From assembly GCA_964498785.1 (NCBI GenBank), contig CAZCJL010000220.1:1-5950 (forward strand): a DNA stretch of 5,950 bases. The letters are read 5' to 3'. How positions within the stretch are numbered: position 1 is the first letter of the stretch; every line of letters begins with the position of its first letter. A program made the translations under genes and the position numbers. Of the stretch, positions 1-5,765 are shown one piece after another. Origin of the DNA: Mariaggregatimicrobium sp964498785 (lineage in GTDB: Bacteria; Zhuqueibacterota; Zhuqueibacteria; Thermofontimicrobiales; Thiofontviventaceae). The notes below the pieces were generated by a model, which was given only the letters and a program-made list of their open reading frames with translations, was not told the origin of the DNA and made no database searches.

Positions 1-15
1 ACTTTTTAATAATTA

Positions 16-44
16 GGAGATTCCGGGACAAGCCCGGAATGACA
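16..44 (-). repeat. REP-like palindrome, left copy
   Basis: An 8-bp perfect stem, ATTCCGGG (20-27) with CCCGGAAT (33-40), encloses a 5-base loop. Read on the minus strand it begins TGTCATTCC and ends GGAATC. The element at 5740-5765 has the same ends on the plus strand but different inner stem bases, which still pair. Palindromes of this GTCATTCC...GGAATC type are widespread REP-like repeats in bacterial spacers, and some REP families are moved by a REP-associated tyrosine transposase. No such transposase gene lies in the window. Confidence 0.7.
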
Positions 45-150
45 TTTTACAAAAAAATCAGACTTATGATACAGCTCCGGAAGATATTTTAAAGAGATTT
101 TAATTCCACGATTTAAAAATTATGGCTGTTCATTCAAAAGACTTGAATTG

Positions 151-170
151 CCACGAAATTCATCTCGTGG
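151..170. repeat. Short hairpin with CCACGA/TCGTGG arms
   Basis: CCACGA (151-156) pairs with TCGTGG (165-170). Pairing continues inward through one mismatch (A157 opposite C164; a G-U wobble in minus-strand RNA) to a 2-base loop, giving a near-perfect 9-bp stem. It is the first of three hairpins packed into about 115 bases. No T-run follows, so it does not look like a terminator on the plus strand. It is most likely a dispersed spacer repeat, but no second copy is visible here. Confidence 0.5.
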
Positions 171-181
171 TTCTTAAAAGC

Positions 182-222
182 TTCAACACAAATCATTGGG
201 AGTTTTAACTCCCGGTGTTGAA
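182..222. repeat. Two-tier hairpin (8-bp outer, 7-bp inner stem)
   Basis: The outer arms TTCAACAC (182-189) and GTGTTGAA (215-222) pair perfectly. Inside them GGGAGTT (198-204) pairs with AACTCCC (207-213) around a TT loop. The two stems are joined by an asymmetric internal loop of 8 bases on the left and 1 on the right. The nested perfect pairing is unlikely to be chance. It could be a dispersed repeat or a structured RNA element. It is about 135 bases upstream of the wzi-like start, so a role in that gene's expression is possible but unsupported. Confidence 0.55.
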
Positions 223-231
223 TAAAATATA

Positions 232-264
232 AGATTTCCGAAGTCTTGGAGACTTCGGAAATCT
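232..264. repeat. 15-bp perfect hairpin, left copy of a flanking pair
   Basis: AGATTTCCGAAGTCT (232-246) and AGACTTCGGAAATCT (250-264) form a perfect 15-bp stem around a TGG loop. Both arms recur base-for-base at 5651-5665 and 5669-5683, where the loop is CAA; the three bases before the left arm (ATA) are also shared. The two copies bracket the whole gene block. This copy is not followed by a T-run, which favours a repeat element over a terminator here. Confidence 0.85.
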
Positions 265-355
265 GGTTTGTCACTGTACTTATAAATACGAGAAACATAC
301 TTACTTAAAGCTCGCGCAGTGTTCTGTTATTTTATTAGTTAAGATAGTTTAGAAA

Positions 356-1915
356 ATGATTAAAAGAAAATTTTTATGCCTGCTAACAATCCTTATTGTT
401 AAATCAGTAATATGCGGCGAGTCGATCCCGACCTATCATTGGGTCTATGATTACGTGGATCAGTTGCAAGTCAGCGGTTATCTGAAAGAATTTTATATTT
501 CCACAAAACCGTATTCACGAATTCAGATCGCCGGGGCGCTGGTAAAATTAGATAGTTTGATAACTCGGCATCAGGTTAAAATGACACAGACAGAGTTATC
601 ACTTGTGGCAAAATTGCGGGACGAGTTCTCTGTCGAAATAATGAAAATTCGTTCATCCGACACTCCGTCGATAAAACTTGGCGTGTGGAATGATTCAAAT
701 CAGTCAGTTGGGGAAGGTGACAATTCATTTAACTATTACCTGAAAAGCATTATCAGCCTGTCACTTACAAAAAATCTCATTTTTTTTAACAGTGTGAAAT
801 TAGATAATCGTCTGGGCGACAATCCGGATTATGTGGGTCGTAACTGGCGCAATTTAACTGCGTTTACGGAACAGGCTTACGCACGGTTCAGGTATAAAAA
901 TTTCGATTTTGTGTTGGGACGGGATTTTATGAAGTGGGGGCCCGGGAAATCGGGCAATTTGTTGTTTTCCGATCATTCACGGCCAATGGATCTGTTCGGA
1001 TTTTCAGCATCGCTTAAGTACATTAAGTTTAGTTATTTTGGTGCACGGTTAGATCACTGGAGCACCCAAAAATTTGATGCGGTTTCGGATTATGACGACT
1101 ATATGAAACGGTATCTAACCGCCCACAGAGTTGATTTCAAATTTAATCAAAAATTGTTCATTGGTTTTACGGAAACATTGTTGTACGCCAATCAGGGAGA
1201 AGGTTTTGAAATTCAGTATCATAATCCATTTATGTATTATCATGGCGAGTTACTCAATAAGGGCGGAAGTGACGGAAACGGCTTGCTGAGCGTTGATGTG
1301 GATTATTTTCCGCGGAAAAACTGGGAGATTTATGGTGAATTGATGATTGATGATATCCAGATTGAGAAAAGTAAACCCGGCGATTTAGAACCCACGGAAT
1401 ATGGATTGATTTTAGGATTTCAAAAATCCGATTTTTTCGGATCTTTGCTTGGAGCGGAATACGCCCGGGTTTCGAATTGGACATATAATTCGGGAAAACC
1501 GTGGGAGAGATTTTTGCATCGAAACGAACCTATTGGTTATTCTGTTGGAAATGATTTAGACAGATGGACATTTTTCATAAAGTCATGGGCTTCTGAAAAT
1601 ATTTATCTGAATTATGGCCTGGAATATTTGCGCAAAGGGGAAGGAAAGATCACCGACGAATGGACTGAACCATGGAAGGAGCGGACAGTGAAAGAGGGGT
1701 ACAGTGAGAAGTTTCCGCTGGGTGTAGTAGAAAAAACGCTTCGCCCGTGGGTACGTGTCAGGTATCATTATAATAATCATTGCTGGCTGGATGCGAAGTT
1801 GTTGTATTGTACGATTGAAAATTATAATCATCTGGAAAATAAAACAAGGAATGAATTTCAATTTGAGGTCAATTTTTGGTTGAATTTGAATACAACGATT
1901 TTTTTAGAGAAATAG
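356..1915 (+). CDS. Capsule assembly Wzi-family outer-membrane protein
   Basis: This 519-residue protein is probably exported to the outer membrane, where Wzi proteins form a beta-barrel that helps bind or organise capsular polysaccharide. Residues 1-21 look like a type I signal peptide: basic MIKRK, a hydrophobic core, and likely cleavage near Cys20/Gly21. The context of Cys20 does not fit a lipobox. Residues 25-70 carry the family's N-terminal pattern (YDYVDQLQVSGYL, then TKPYSR). The strongest signature is at residues 188-210: GRD, WGPG (194-197), GNLLFSDHSRP (200-210). The rest alternates polar and aromatic residues as in barrel strands and ends in a strand-like EFQFEVNFWL. Its length resembles the long Wzi variants of environmental Gram-negatives. 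The start has no clear Shine-Dalgarno site but directly precedes the signal peptide. Neighbouring sugar-nucleotide genes support a surface-glycan role. Family assignment is firm; the polymer is unknown. Confidence 0.85.
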   Translation: MIKRKFLCLLTILIVKSVICGESIPTYHWVYDYVDQLQVSGYLKEFYISTKPYSRIQIAGALVKLDSLITRHQVKMTQTELSLVAKLRDEFSVEIMKIRSSDTPSIKLGVWNDSNQSVGEGDNSFNYYLKSIISLSLTKNLIFFNSVKLDNRLGDNPDYVGRNWRNLTAFTEQAYARFRYKNFDFVLGRDFMKWGPGKSGNLLFSDHSRPMDLFGFSASLKYIKFSYFGARLDHWSTQKFDAVSDYDDYMKRYLTAHRVDFKFNQKLFIGFTETLLYANQGEGFEIQYHNPFMYYHGELLNKGGSDGNGLLSVDVDYFPRKNWEIYGELMIDDIQIEKSKPGDLEPTEYGLILGFQKSDFFGSLLGAEYARVSNWTYNSGKPWERFLHRNEPIGYSVGNDLDRWTFFIKSWASENIYLNYGLEYLRKGEGKITDEWTEPWKERTVKEGYSEKFPLGVVEKTLRPWVRVRYHYNNHCWLDAKLLYCTIENYNHLENKTRNEFQFEVNFWLNLNTTIFLEK

Positions 1916-1930
1916 GTTTGTTAAAATGAA

Positions 1931-1995
1931 ATGTAACGAGGTCGTACATCCCCCTGGTTTCGCCGGTGGCGAAACCGTCCCCCTTCAAAGGGGGA
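1931..1995. repeat. Compound palindromic repeat in the wzi-SDR spacer
   Basis: Three palindromes lie end to end: ATGTAACGA/TCGTACAT (1931-1949, one bulged base), GGTTTCGCC/GGCGAAACC (1956-1964 and 1968-1976, GGT loop) and CCCCCTT/AAGGGGG (1979-1985 and 1988-1994). The second and third are much more GC-rich than their surroundings. Outer words CCCCCTGG and AGGGGGAATT resemble common spacer repeats in environmental Gram-negative genomes. The element starts 15 bases after the wzi-like stop, so it could also slow or stop transcription, but no T-run follows. It separates the wzi-like gene from the sugar-nucleotide operon. Confidence 0.65.
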
Positions 1996-2113
1996 ATTCG
2001 TGCTAATGGCTGTACAGAGCGGAAGAAAGCGATTTTACTTCAGGGGAAATTGGTTTTAATGGTTGGGTGGTTAAAGGTTACAGAATGAACATTGAATAAA
2101 TTAAAAAAAAATG

Positions 2114-2119
2114 AAGGAG
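2114..2119 (+). promoter_or_regulatory. Ribosome binding site fixing the SDR start
   Basis: AAGGAG lies 5 bases before the ATG at 2125. An in-frame TTG at 2092 would add 11 lysine-rich residues before the Rossmann fold and has no comparable site, so 2125 is preferred. Confidence 0.75.
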
Positions 2120-2124
2120 AAGAA

Positions 2125-3321
2125 ATGCGTTGTTTGGTGACAGGAGGTGCCGGGTTTATTGGTTCGCATACTGTGGATGCTTTATTAAAGAAAGGATACG
2201 AAGTTCGTATTCTTGATAATTTATCATTACCAGTGCATACAAAAGGGAAACCGGATTATTTACAATTAGAAGCCGAGTTTATGCCGGGAGATGTCCGGAA
2301 TAAGGAGGACTGGGAGAAGGCGTTGAAAGACGTGGATGTGGTGTATCATTTGGCGGCGTATCAGGATTATCTGCCAGATTTTAGTAAGTTTTTCCATACA
2401 AATTGTGTCAGCACTGCGTTGTTGTACGAAATAATTCTTGAAAAAAAGCTGAATATTGAAAAAATTGTGGTGGCTTCATCGCAGGCGGTTTATGGCGAGG
2501 GAAAATATCGTTGTCCGAAATGCAATCGAATAAAATATCCTGATATTCGCGGGCCGGAACAACTGGAGCGGATGGAATGGGAGATAACGTGCGAGGATTG
2601 CGGGCAGCCGTTGCAGGCAATGTGGACAAATGAGAATCGGGTGAATCCGCAAAATCAATATGCGATTTCAAAATATACCCAGGAAACCACTGCGATTACA
2701 CTGGGCAAGCGCTACAATATCCCCACGACCTGTATGCGTTATTCGATTGTACAGGGACCGCGGCAGTCGGTTTATAATGCGTATTCCGGGGCATGCCGTA
2801 TTTTCTGCGTGAGCCAGTTCTTTAATCAGCAGCCACCGATATATGAAGACGGGCAGCAGATGCGGGATTTTGTAAATGTTCACGATGTGGTGGCGGCGAA
2901 TGTTGCGGCGCTGGAATCGCCGAAGTCAAATTATCAGGTTTATAATGTTGGCGGCGGGAAGGCATATACAGTAAAAGAATTTGCCGACATTGTTTCCGAG
3001 GTGTTTGGAAAAAAGATTAACGGAAAAATCACCAATGAGTTTCGTTTTGGAGATACGAGGCATATCTTTTCTGATGTTTCTCATCTTCGTGAATTAGGGT
3101 GGAAACCGCAAAATACACCGCGGGATAGTGTTACGGAATATGTATCATGGCTGGAGAGTTTGGAGGATATCAATAATATTCTTGATGATGCAGCCAATAA
3201 GATGAAAAAACTGAACGTTGTTCGCAAGACAAATGTATCGAAAAAATCATCAGGAAAGAAAGATGAAAGCATTTTTGCTCGCAGCAGGAGTCGGGTCAAG
3301 GCTGCGTCCTATAACAGATAA
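2125..3321 (+). CDS. Extended SDR NAD-dependent sugar epimerase/dehydratase with CxxC...CxxC insert
   Basis: This 398-residue cytoplasmic enzyme probably epimerises or oxidises a nucleotide-activated sugar. Visible motifs: NAD-binding TGGAGFIG (6-13), Asp31-Asn32 after strand 2, GDVR (55-58), HLAA (75-78), SSQAVYGEG (118-126), the catalytic pair Tyr179-xxx-Lys183, and GQQMRDFVNVHDV in the substrate domain. Between the SSQ strand and the Tyr, Cys130-xx-Cys133 and Cys156-xx-Cys159 form a likely zinc knuckle. The layout, with PDYLxxxAEF near residues 43-52, recalls dTDP-L-rhamnose 4-epimerases (WbiB/Tle type), which carry an insert at the same place. Beside heptose genes the substrate may instead be a GDP-heptose; motifs cannot decide. 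The last 39 residues are lysine/serine-rich and unlike the fold, and the final 19 are read out of frame across the start of the next gene, suggesting a shifted 3' end. Family firm, substrate unknown. Confidence 0.85.
   Translation: MRCLVTGGAGFIGSHTVDALLKKGYEVRILDNLSLPVHTKGKPDYLQLEAEFMPGDVRNKEDWEKALKDVDVVYHLAAYQDYLPDFSKFFHTNCVSTALLYEIILEKKLNIEKIVVASSQAVYGEGKYRCPKCNRIKYPDIRGPEQLERMEWEITCEDCGQPLQAMWTNENRVNPQNQYAISKYTQETTAITLGKRYNIPTTCMRYSIVQGPRQSVYNAYSGACRIFCVSQFFNQQPPIYEDGQQMRDFVNVHDVVAANVAALESPKSNYQVYNVGGGKAYTVKEFADIVSEVFGKKINGKITNEFRFGDTRHIFSDVSHLRELGWKPQNTPRDSVTEYVSWLESLEDINNILDDAANKMKKLNVVRKTNVSKKSSGKKDESIFARSRSRVKAASYNR
3252..3258 (+). promoter_or_regulatory. Ribosome binding site fixing the nucleotidyltransferase start
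   Basis: AGGAAAG lies 4 bases before the ATG at 3263. An upstream in-frame ATG at 3218 would add 15 basic residues before the nucleotide-binding loop, which in this family sits at the extreme N-terminus, so 3263 is preferred. Confidence 0.65.
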
Positions 3322-3958
3322 TATTCCGAAATGTCTGGCGCCGGTTAAAGGGCTACCGTTGCTATATTACTGGTTCAGATTATTTGAGGAGCATAATGTT
3401 GATCAGGTGTTGATCAATCTTCACCATCTGCCGGAGAAAGTGTACCGTTTTTTTGATGATCATTCGTTCAATGTGGAAATTCAATTTTTTCATGAAAAAG
3501 AATTATTGGGCAGTGGTGGTACAATAAAAGCAAATCATGATTTTGTAAAAGATGAGGACGCTTTTTTGATTTGTTATGCGGATAATTTAACCAATGTTAA
3601 TTTAAGTTCGTTTGTTCGGTTCCATCGTCAAGGGCTTCAATTGTTAAGTCTGGGCGTGTTTGAGACCAATGCGCCGAAAGAATGCGGTATTGTTGAACTG
3701 GATTCAGATAATACGGTCATCAGTTTTGAGGAAAAGCCGGATCATCCGAAAAGTAATTTGGCAAATGCCGGACTATATATCGCCCATCCGGACATTTACA
3801 ATTATTTTCCTGATAGCGGTTTGATTGATTTTGGCTATCATGTATTGCCCCGTTTAGTCAGGAAAATGAAAGCCTTTAAAATTCATGAGTATTACCTGGA
3901 TATTGGGACGATAGAAAATTATCAAAAAGCCCAAATTGAATGGACGTACACTATTTGA
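3263..3958 (+). CDS. hddC: Sugar-1-phosphate nucleotidyltransferase, HddC-like
   Basis: This 231-residue cytoplasmic enzyme would transfer a nucleotide (GMP in HddC) to a sugar 1-phosphate, here probably D-glycero-D-manno-heptose 1-phosphate, releasing pyrophosphate. The N-terminus has the pyrophosphorylase signature: LLAAGVGSRLRPIT (5-18) and Pro22-Lys23. Further family features are LLGSGGTI (81-88), the probable metal-binding Asp107 in YADN, FEEKP (155-159), and a C-terminal DIGTIENY (213-220). The length fits short pyrophosphorylases that lack the left-handed helix domain of GlmU. It overlaps the SDR's end by 59 bases and is followed after 39 bases by the kinase. Nucleotide choice cannot be read from motifs: a mannose-1-phosphate guanylyltransferase or another sugar nucleotidyltransferase is possible. 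HddC is preferred because kinase and isomerase partners follow directly. Confidence 0.75.
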   Translation: MKAFLLAAGVGSRLRPITDNIPKCLAPVKGLPLLYYWFRLFEEHNVDQVLINLHHLPEKVYRFFDDHSFNVEIQFFHEKELLGSGGTIKANHDFVKDEDAFLICYADNLTNVNLSSFVRFHRQGLQLLSLGVFETNAPKECGIVELDSDNTVISFEEKPDHPKSNLANAGLYIAHPDIYNYFPDSGLIDFGYHVLPRLVRKMKAFKIHEYYLDIGTIENYQKAQIEWTYTI

Positions 3959-3985
3959 TGTAAAATTATTATTTTTCTCAGATGT

Positions 3986-3992
3986 TAGGGAG
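3986..3992 (+). promoter_or_regulatory. Ribosome binding site of the kinase
   Basis: TAGGGAG lies 5 bases before the ATG at 3998, within the 39-base gap after the nucleotidyltransferase. It selects this ATG over the out-of-frame ATG at 3994. Confidence 0.7.
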
Positions 3993-3997
3993 TATGT

Positions 3998-4987
3998 ATG
4001 ATTATTTCACAAACACCTTTGCGGATAAGTTTCGCTGGTGGTGGCACCGATTTAAAAGCGTTTTATTCCCGGGAAGCGGGATGGGTTATTAGTTCTGCAA
4101 TCGATAAATATATATTTGTTATTGTAAAAGAGCGGTTTGATGACAAAATATATATAAATTATTCAAAAAAAGAGATTGTGGAGCGAGTGGATGACATTGA
4201 ACATGACCTGGTTCGTGAAGCCATGAAAAAGACACGTATAAAGAATGGCGTGGAAATTACCACATTGGCTGATATTCCATCAACCGGATCAGGGCTTGGG
4301 TCATCCAGTAGTGTGACGGTTGGGTTGCTAAATGCGCTTTATGCATATCACGGGGAACAGGTAACGGCAGAGCGATTAGCTCGTGAAGCATGTGAAATAG
4401 AAATTGATATTTTGGGCAAACCAATTGGTAAACAGGATCAATATATTGCGGCGTACGGTGGTTTACGTTTTTTTAAATTTAAGCCAGATGAGACGGTTGA
4501 GGTTGAGAAAATAACGATGGAGAATGGCAATAACAGAAAATTTGGCGCGAATTTACTGCTCTTTTATACCGGTAAAACACGCAAAGCAGATGTTATTTTG
4601 ACAGAACAAAAAGAACAAACAGCTAATAAAATGGAATTTTTAAAACAAATAAAAAACCAGGCTTCAGAGATAAAAAATCTATTATATTCAAAAGATTATC
4701 ATCGGGTCGGAGAAGTATTAAAAAGAGGATGGCAACTTAAAAAGGAATTAGCGAAACGGATTTCCAACGGAGACATTGAAAAAATGTTCAATGCGGCGAT
4801 GGAAGCCGGAGCGCTGGGGGGCAAAATATCCGGCGCCGGTGGCGGCGGATTTTTATTGCTTTATTGTCCCAGAGAAAAACAAAATCAATTGCGGGACGCT
4901 TTAAAAGGGTATCGTGAGTTTCCATTTTTTCTGGAAAAGCACGGAAGTAAGATTATTTTTAATATGGGGAGTTATGAATGGAAATGA
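3998..4987 (+). CDS. hddA: D-glycero-D-manno-heptose 7-phosphate kinase-like GHMP kinase
   Basis: This 329-residue cytoplasmic kinase belongs to the GHMP superfamily. It likely phosphorylates C1 of D-glycero-D-manno-heptose 7-phosphate with ATP, giving the 1,7-bisphosphate. Three superfamily motifs are intact: PLRISFAGGGTDL (7-19), the ATP-binding loop PSTGSGLGSSSS (94-105), and C-terminal GGKISGAGGGGFLLLYC (274-290). GKQDQY (144-149) supplies the probable catalytic Asp147. The GGGTDL start and the form of motif 3 are typical of the HddA/sugar-kinase branch rather than homoserine or mevalonate kinases. Length is normal. The stop overlaps the isomerase start by 10 bases, implying translational coupling. 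A fucokinase-like or other sugar 1-kinase activity is an alternative; the isomerase next door supports heptose. Confidence 0.82.
   Translation: MIISQTPLRISFAGGGTDLKAFYSREAGWVISSAIDKYIFVIVKERFDDKIYINYSKKEIVERVDDIEHDLVREAMKKTRIKNGVEITTLADIPSTGSGLGSSSSVTVGLLNALYAYHGEQVTAERLAREACEIEIDILGKPIGKQDQYIAAYGGLRFFKFKPDETVEVEKITMENGNNRKFGANLLLFYTGKTRKADVILTEQKEQTANKMEFLKQIKNQASEIKNLLYSKDYHRVGEVLKRGWQLKKELAKRISNGDIEKMFNAAMEAGALGGKISGAGGGGFLLLYCPREKQNQLRDALKGYREFPFFLEKHGSKIIFNMGSYEWK
4966..4971 (+). promoter_or_regulatory. Ribosome binding site of the isomerase
   Basis: GGGGAG, inside the kinase's last codons, lies 6 bases before the ATG at 4978. Further in-frame ATGs at 4984 and 4987 are 12 and 15 bases away, so 4978 fits best, although 4984 would make a classic ATGA overlap with the kinase stop. 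Confidence 0.6.
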
Positions 4988-5634
4988 TGAATGATTATTT
5001 AGCACGGGTGAAGGAAGCGAGCAAAGGTGTTGATGCAAAAGAAGTGCACAAAATGCTGGATGTGTTGGAAAAAGCGTTTTACCAACGGAAACAGGTACTG
5101 ATTTTAGGAAATGGAGGCAGCGGTGCAACAGCGTCTCATTTTTCCGAGGATTTGGCAAAAGGTACCCTGAATGGTAATATCAATAGTGATGTCAATCGTT
5201 TTAAAGCGATCAGCCTGACAGATAATGTCCCGTTTATTTTGGCGCTGGCAAATGATGAAGGCTATCATTCCATTTTTGAACAACAGCTCAGAACTTATGG
5301 TGAAAAAGGAGATGTTGTCATTGCTATCAGCGGGTCGGGAAATAGCGAAAATGTTTTAAATGCTGTTCGGTATGCAAATTATAAAAAGATGATTACGATA
5401 GGAATGACCGGATTTAACGGTGGCAAATTGAGAAAGATGGCCACGCATTGCGTCCATGTCCCGATTGACGATATGGGAATCACAGAGGCGGTACATGGAA
5501 TTATTCTTCATTATGTTGTCGATTATTTAAAAGACAGGTTAAATTCAAATATCAAATACATCGAAAAAGTGACGTCTGTATTTGATGATAACGTTGAGAA
5601 AAGCAGAATGGTGAAATCAGAAGTTCTACTTTAG
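4978..5634 (+). CDS. gmhA: SIS-domain phosphoheptose isomerase, GmhA-like
   Basis: This 218-residue SIS-domain protein probably converts sedoheptulose 7-phosphate to D-glycero-D-manno-heptose 7-phosphate, feeding the kinase upstream. Visible features: an N-terminal helix (1-36); GNGGSGATASHFSEDLAKG (44-62), the phosphate-binding loop plus first active-site helix; AISLTDNVPFILALANDEG (77-95); the SIS phosphate site ISGSGNS (117-123); and EAVHGIILH (170-178). Aligned from memory to E. coli GmhA, His54 matches His61 and His178 matches the catalytic His180, but catalytic Glu65 is replaced by Asp58 and Gln172 by Glu170. The LTDN and GNGGS...DLAKG wording recalls a GmhA-like clade common in polysaccharide clusters, which may use a related substrate. 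The DiaA branch of SIS proteins is less likely given the neighbours. The C-terminal tail (190-218) is charged and slightly longer than in E. coli. It is the last gene before the hairpin at 5651. Confidence 0.78.
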   Translation: MEMMNDYLARVKEASKGVDAKEVHKMLDVLEKAFYQRKQVLILGNGGSGATASHFSEDLAKGTLNGNINSDVNRFKAISLTDNVPFILALANDEGYHSIFEQQLRTYGEKGDVVIAISGSGNSENVLNAVRYANYKKMITIGMTGFNGGKLRKMATHCVHVPIDDMGITEAVHGIILHYVVDYLKDRLNSNIKYIEKVTSVFDDNVEKSRMVKSEVLL

Positions 5635-5650
5635 CTGGCAGGATCAGATA

Positions 5651-5683
5651 AGATTTCCGAAGTCTCAAAGACTTCGGAAATCT
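5651..5683. repeat. 15-bp perfect hairpin, right copy of the flanking pair
   Basis: AGATTTCCGAAGTCT (5651-5665) and AGACTTCGGAAATCT (5669-5683) have exactly the arms of the hairpin at 232-264, with loop CAA instead of TGG. Identical arms with a different loop suggest two copies of one mobile or dispersed palindrome family, not two independent terminators. Confidence 0.85.
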
Positions 5684-5698
5684 CTATTTTATTTTTTA
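5651..5698 (+). terminator. Probable intrinsic terminator of the heptose operon
   Basis: The 15-bp hairpin begins 16 bases after the isomerase stop and is followed by CTCTATTTTATTTTTT (5683-5698), a T-rich though interrupted tract. Position, stem length and T-richness fit rho-independent termination. The stem is only moderately GC-rich and is also a repeat copy, so the terminator role may be secondary. Confidence 0.5.
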
Positions 5699-5739
5699 TG
5701 AGAGAATCAATTAAAATAAGTTACTATTCAGCATAGAGC

Positions 5740-5765
5740 TGTCATTCCTGCGAATGCAGGAATCC
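5740..5765 (+). repeat. REP-like palindrome, right copy
   Basis: ATTCCTGC (5744-5751) and GCAGGAAT (5756-5763) form a perfect 8-bp stem around GAAT. The element starts TGTCATTCC and ends GGAATC, as does the left copy at 16-44 on the opposite strand. The inner three stem bases differ in both arms in a compensating way (TGC/GCA here, GGG/CCC there), so structure is kept while sequence changes. Confidence 0.7.

Larger units (their letters stand above)
1..355. other. Non-coding, hairpin-rich leader region
   Basis: No gene could be supported in these 355 bases. The region is AT-rich and carries four separate palindromes (17-44, 151-170, 182-222, 232-264), listed individually. The stretch 265-355 just before the wzi-like gene should hold its promoter. 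It contains TTGTCA at 268-273 and TATAAA at 281-286, but these are only 7 bases apart, so no promoter is called. The stretch 45-150 shows nothing beyond a CCACGA word at 106-111 that recurs at 151-156. Confidence 0.6.

Noticed and set aside
17..103. Open frame without a start codon ending at TAA 101-103, whose last residues look protein-like (DTAPEDILKRF)
   Set aside because: Only 28 codons, preceded by TAG at 14-16, no ATG start, and it runs through the REP-like palindrome. It could be a decayed gene end but cannot be supported.
151..264. Possible CRISPR array from closely spaced palindromes
   Set aside because: The hairpins differ from each other in sequence and length, with no repeated unit separated by equal spacers and no cas gene.
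268..330. Promoter candidates TTGTCA (268-273) with TATAAA (281-286), and TTACTT (301-306) with TGTTAT (325-330)
   Set aside because: The first pair is only 7 bases apart and the second pair matches consensus poorly; neither is better than expected in AT-rich DNA.
2092..2124. Upstream TTG start giving an SDR 11 residues longer
   Set aside because: The ATG at 2125 has AAGGAG 5 bases upstream and starts directly at the Rossmann strand; the extension is a lysine/glutamate run from an A-rich spacer.
3218..3262. Upstream ATG giving a nucleotidyltransferase 15 residues longer
   Set aside because: The family's glycine-rich loop normally begins within a few residues of the start, and AGGAAAG precedes the ATG at 3263.
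1254..5158. Minus-strand open frames of 60-92 codons opposite the five genes
   Set aside because: All lie opposite strong, motif-bearing plus-strand genes, have no recognisable domains, and look like antisense shadows.
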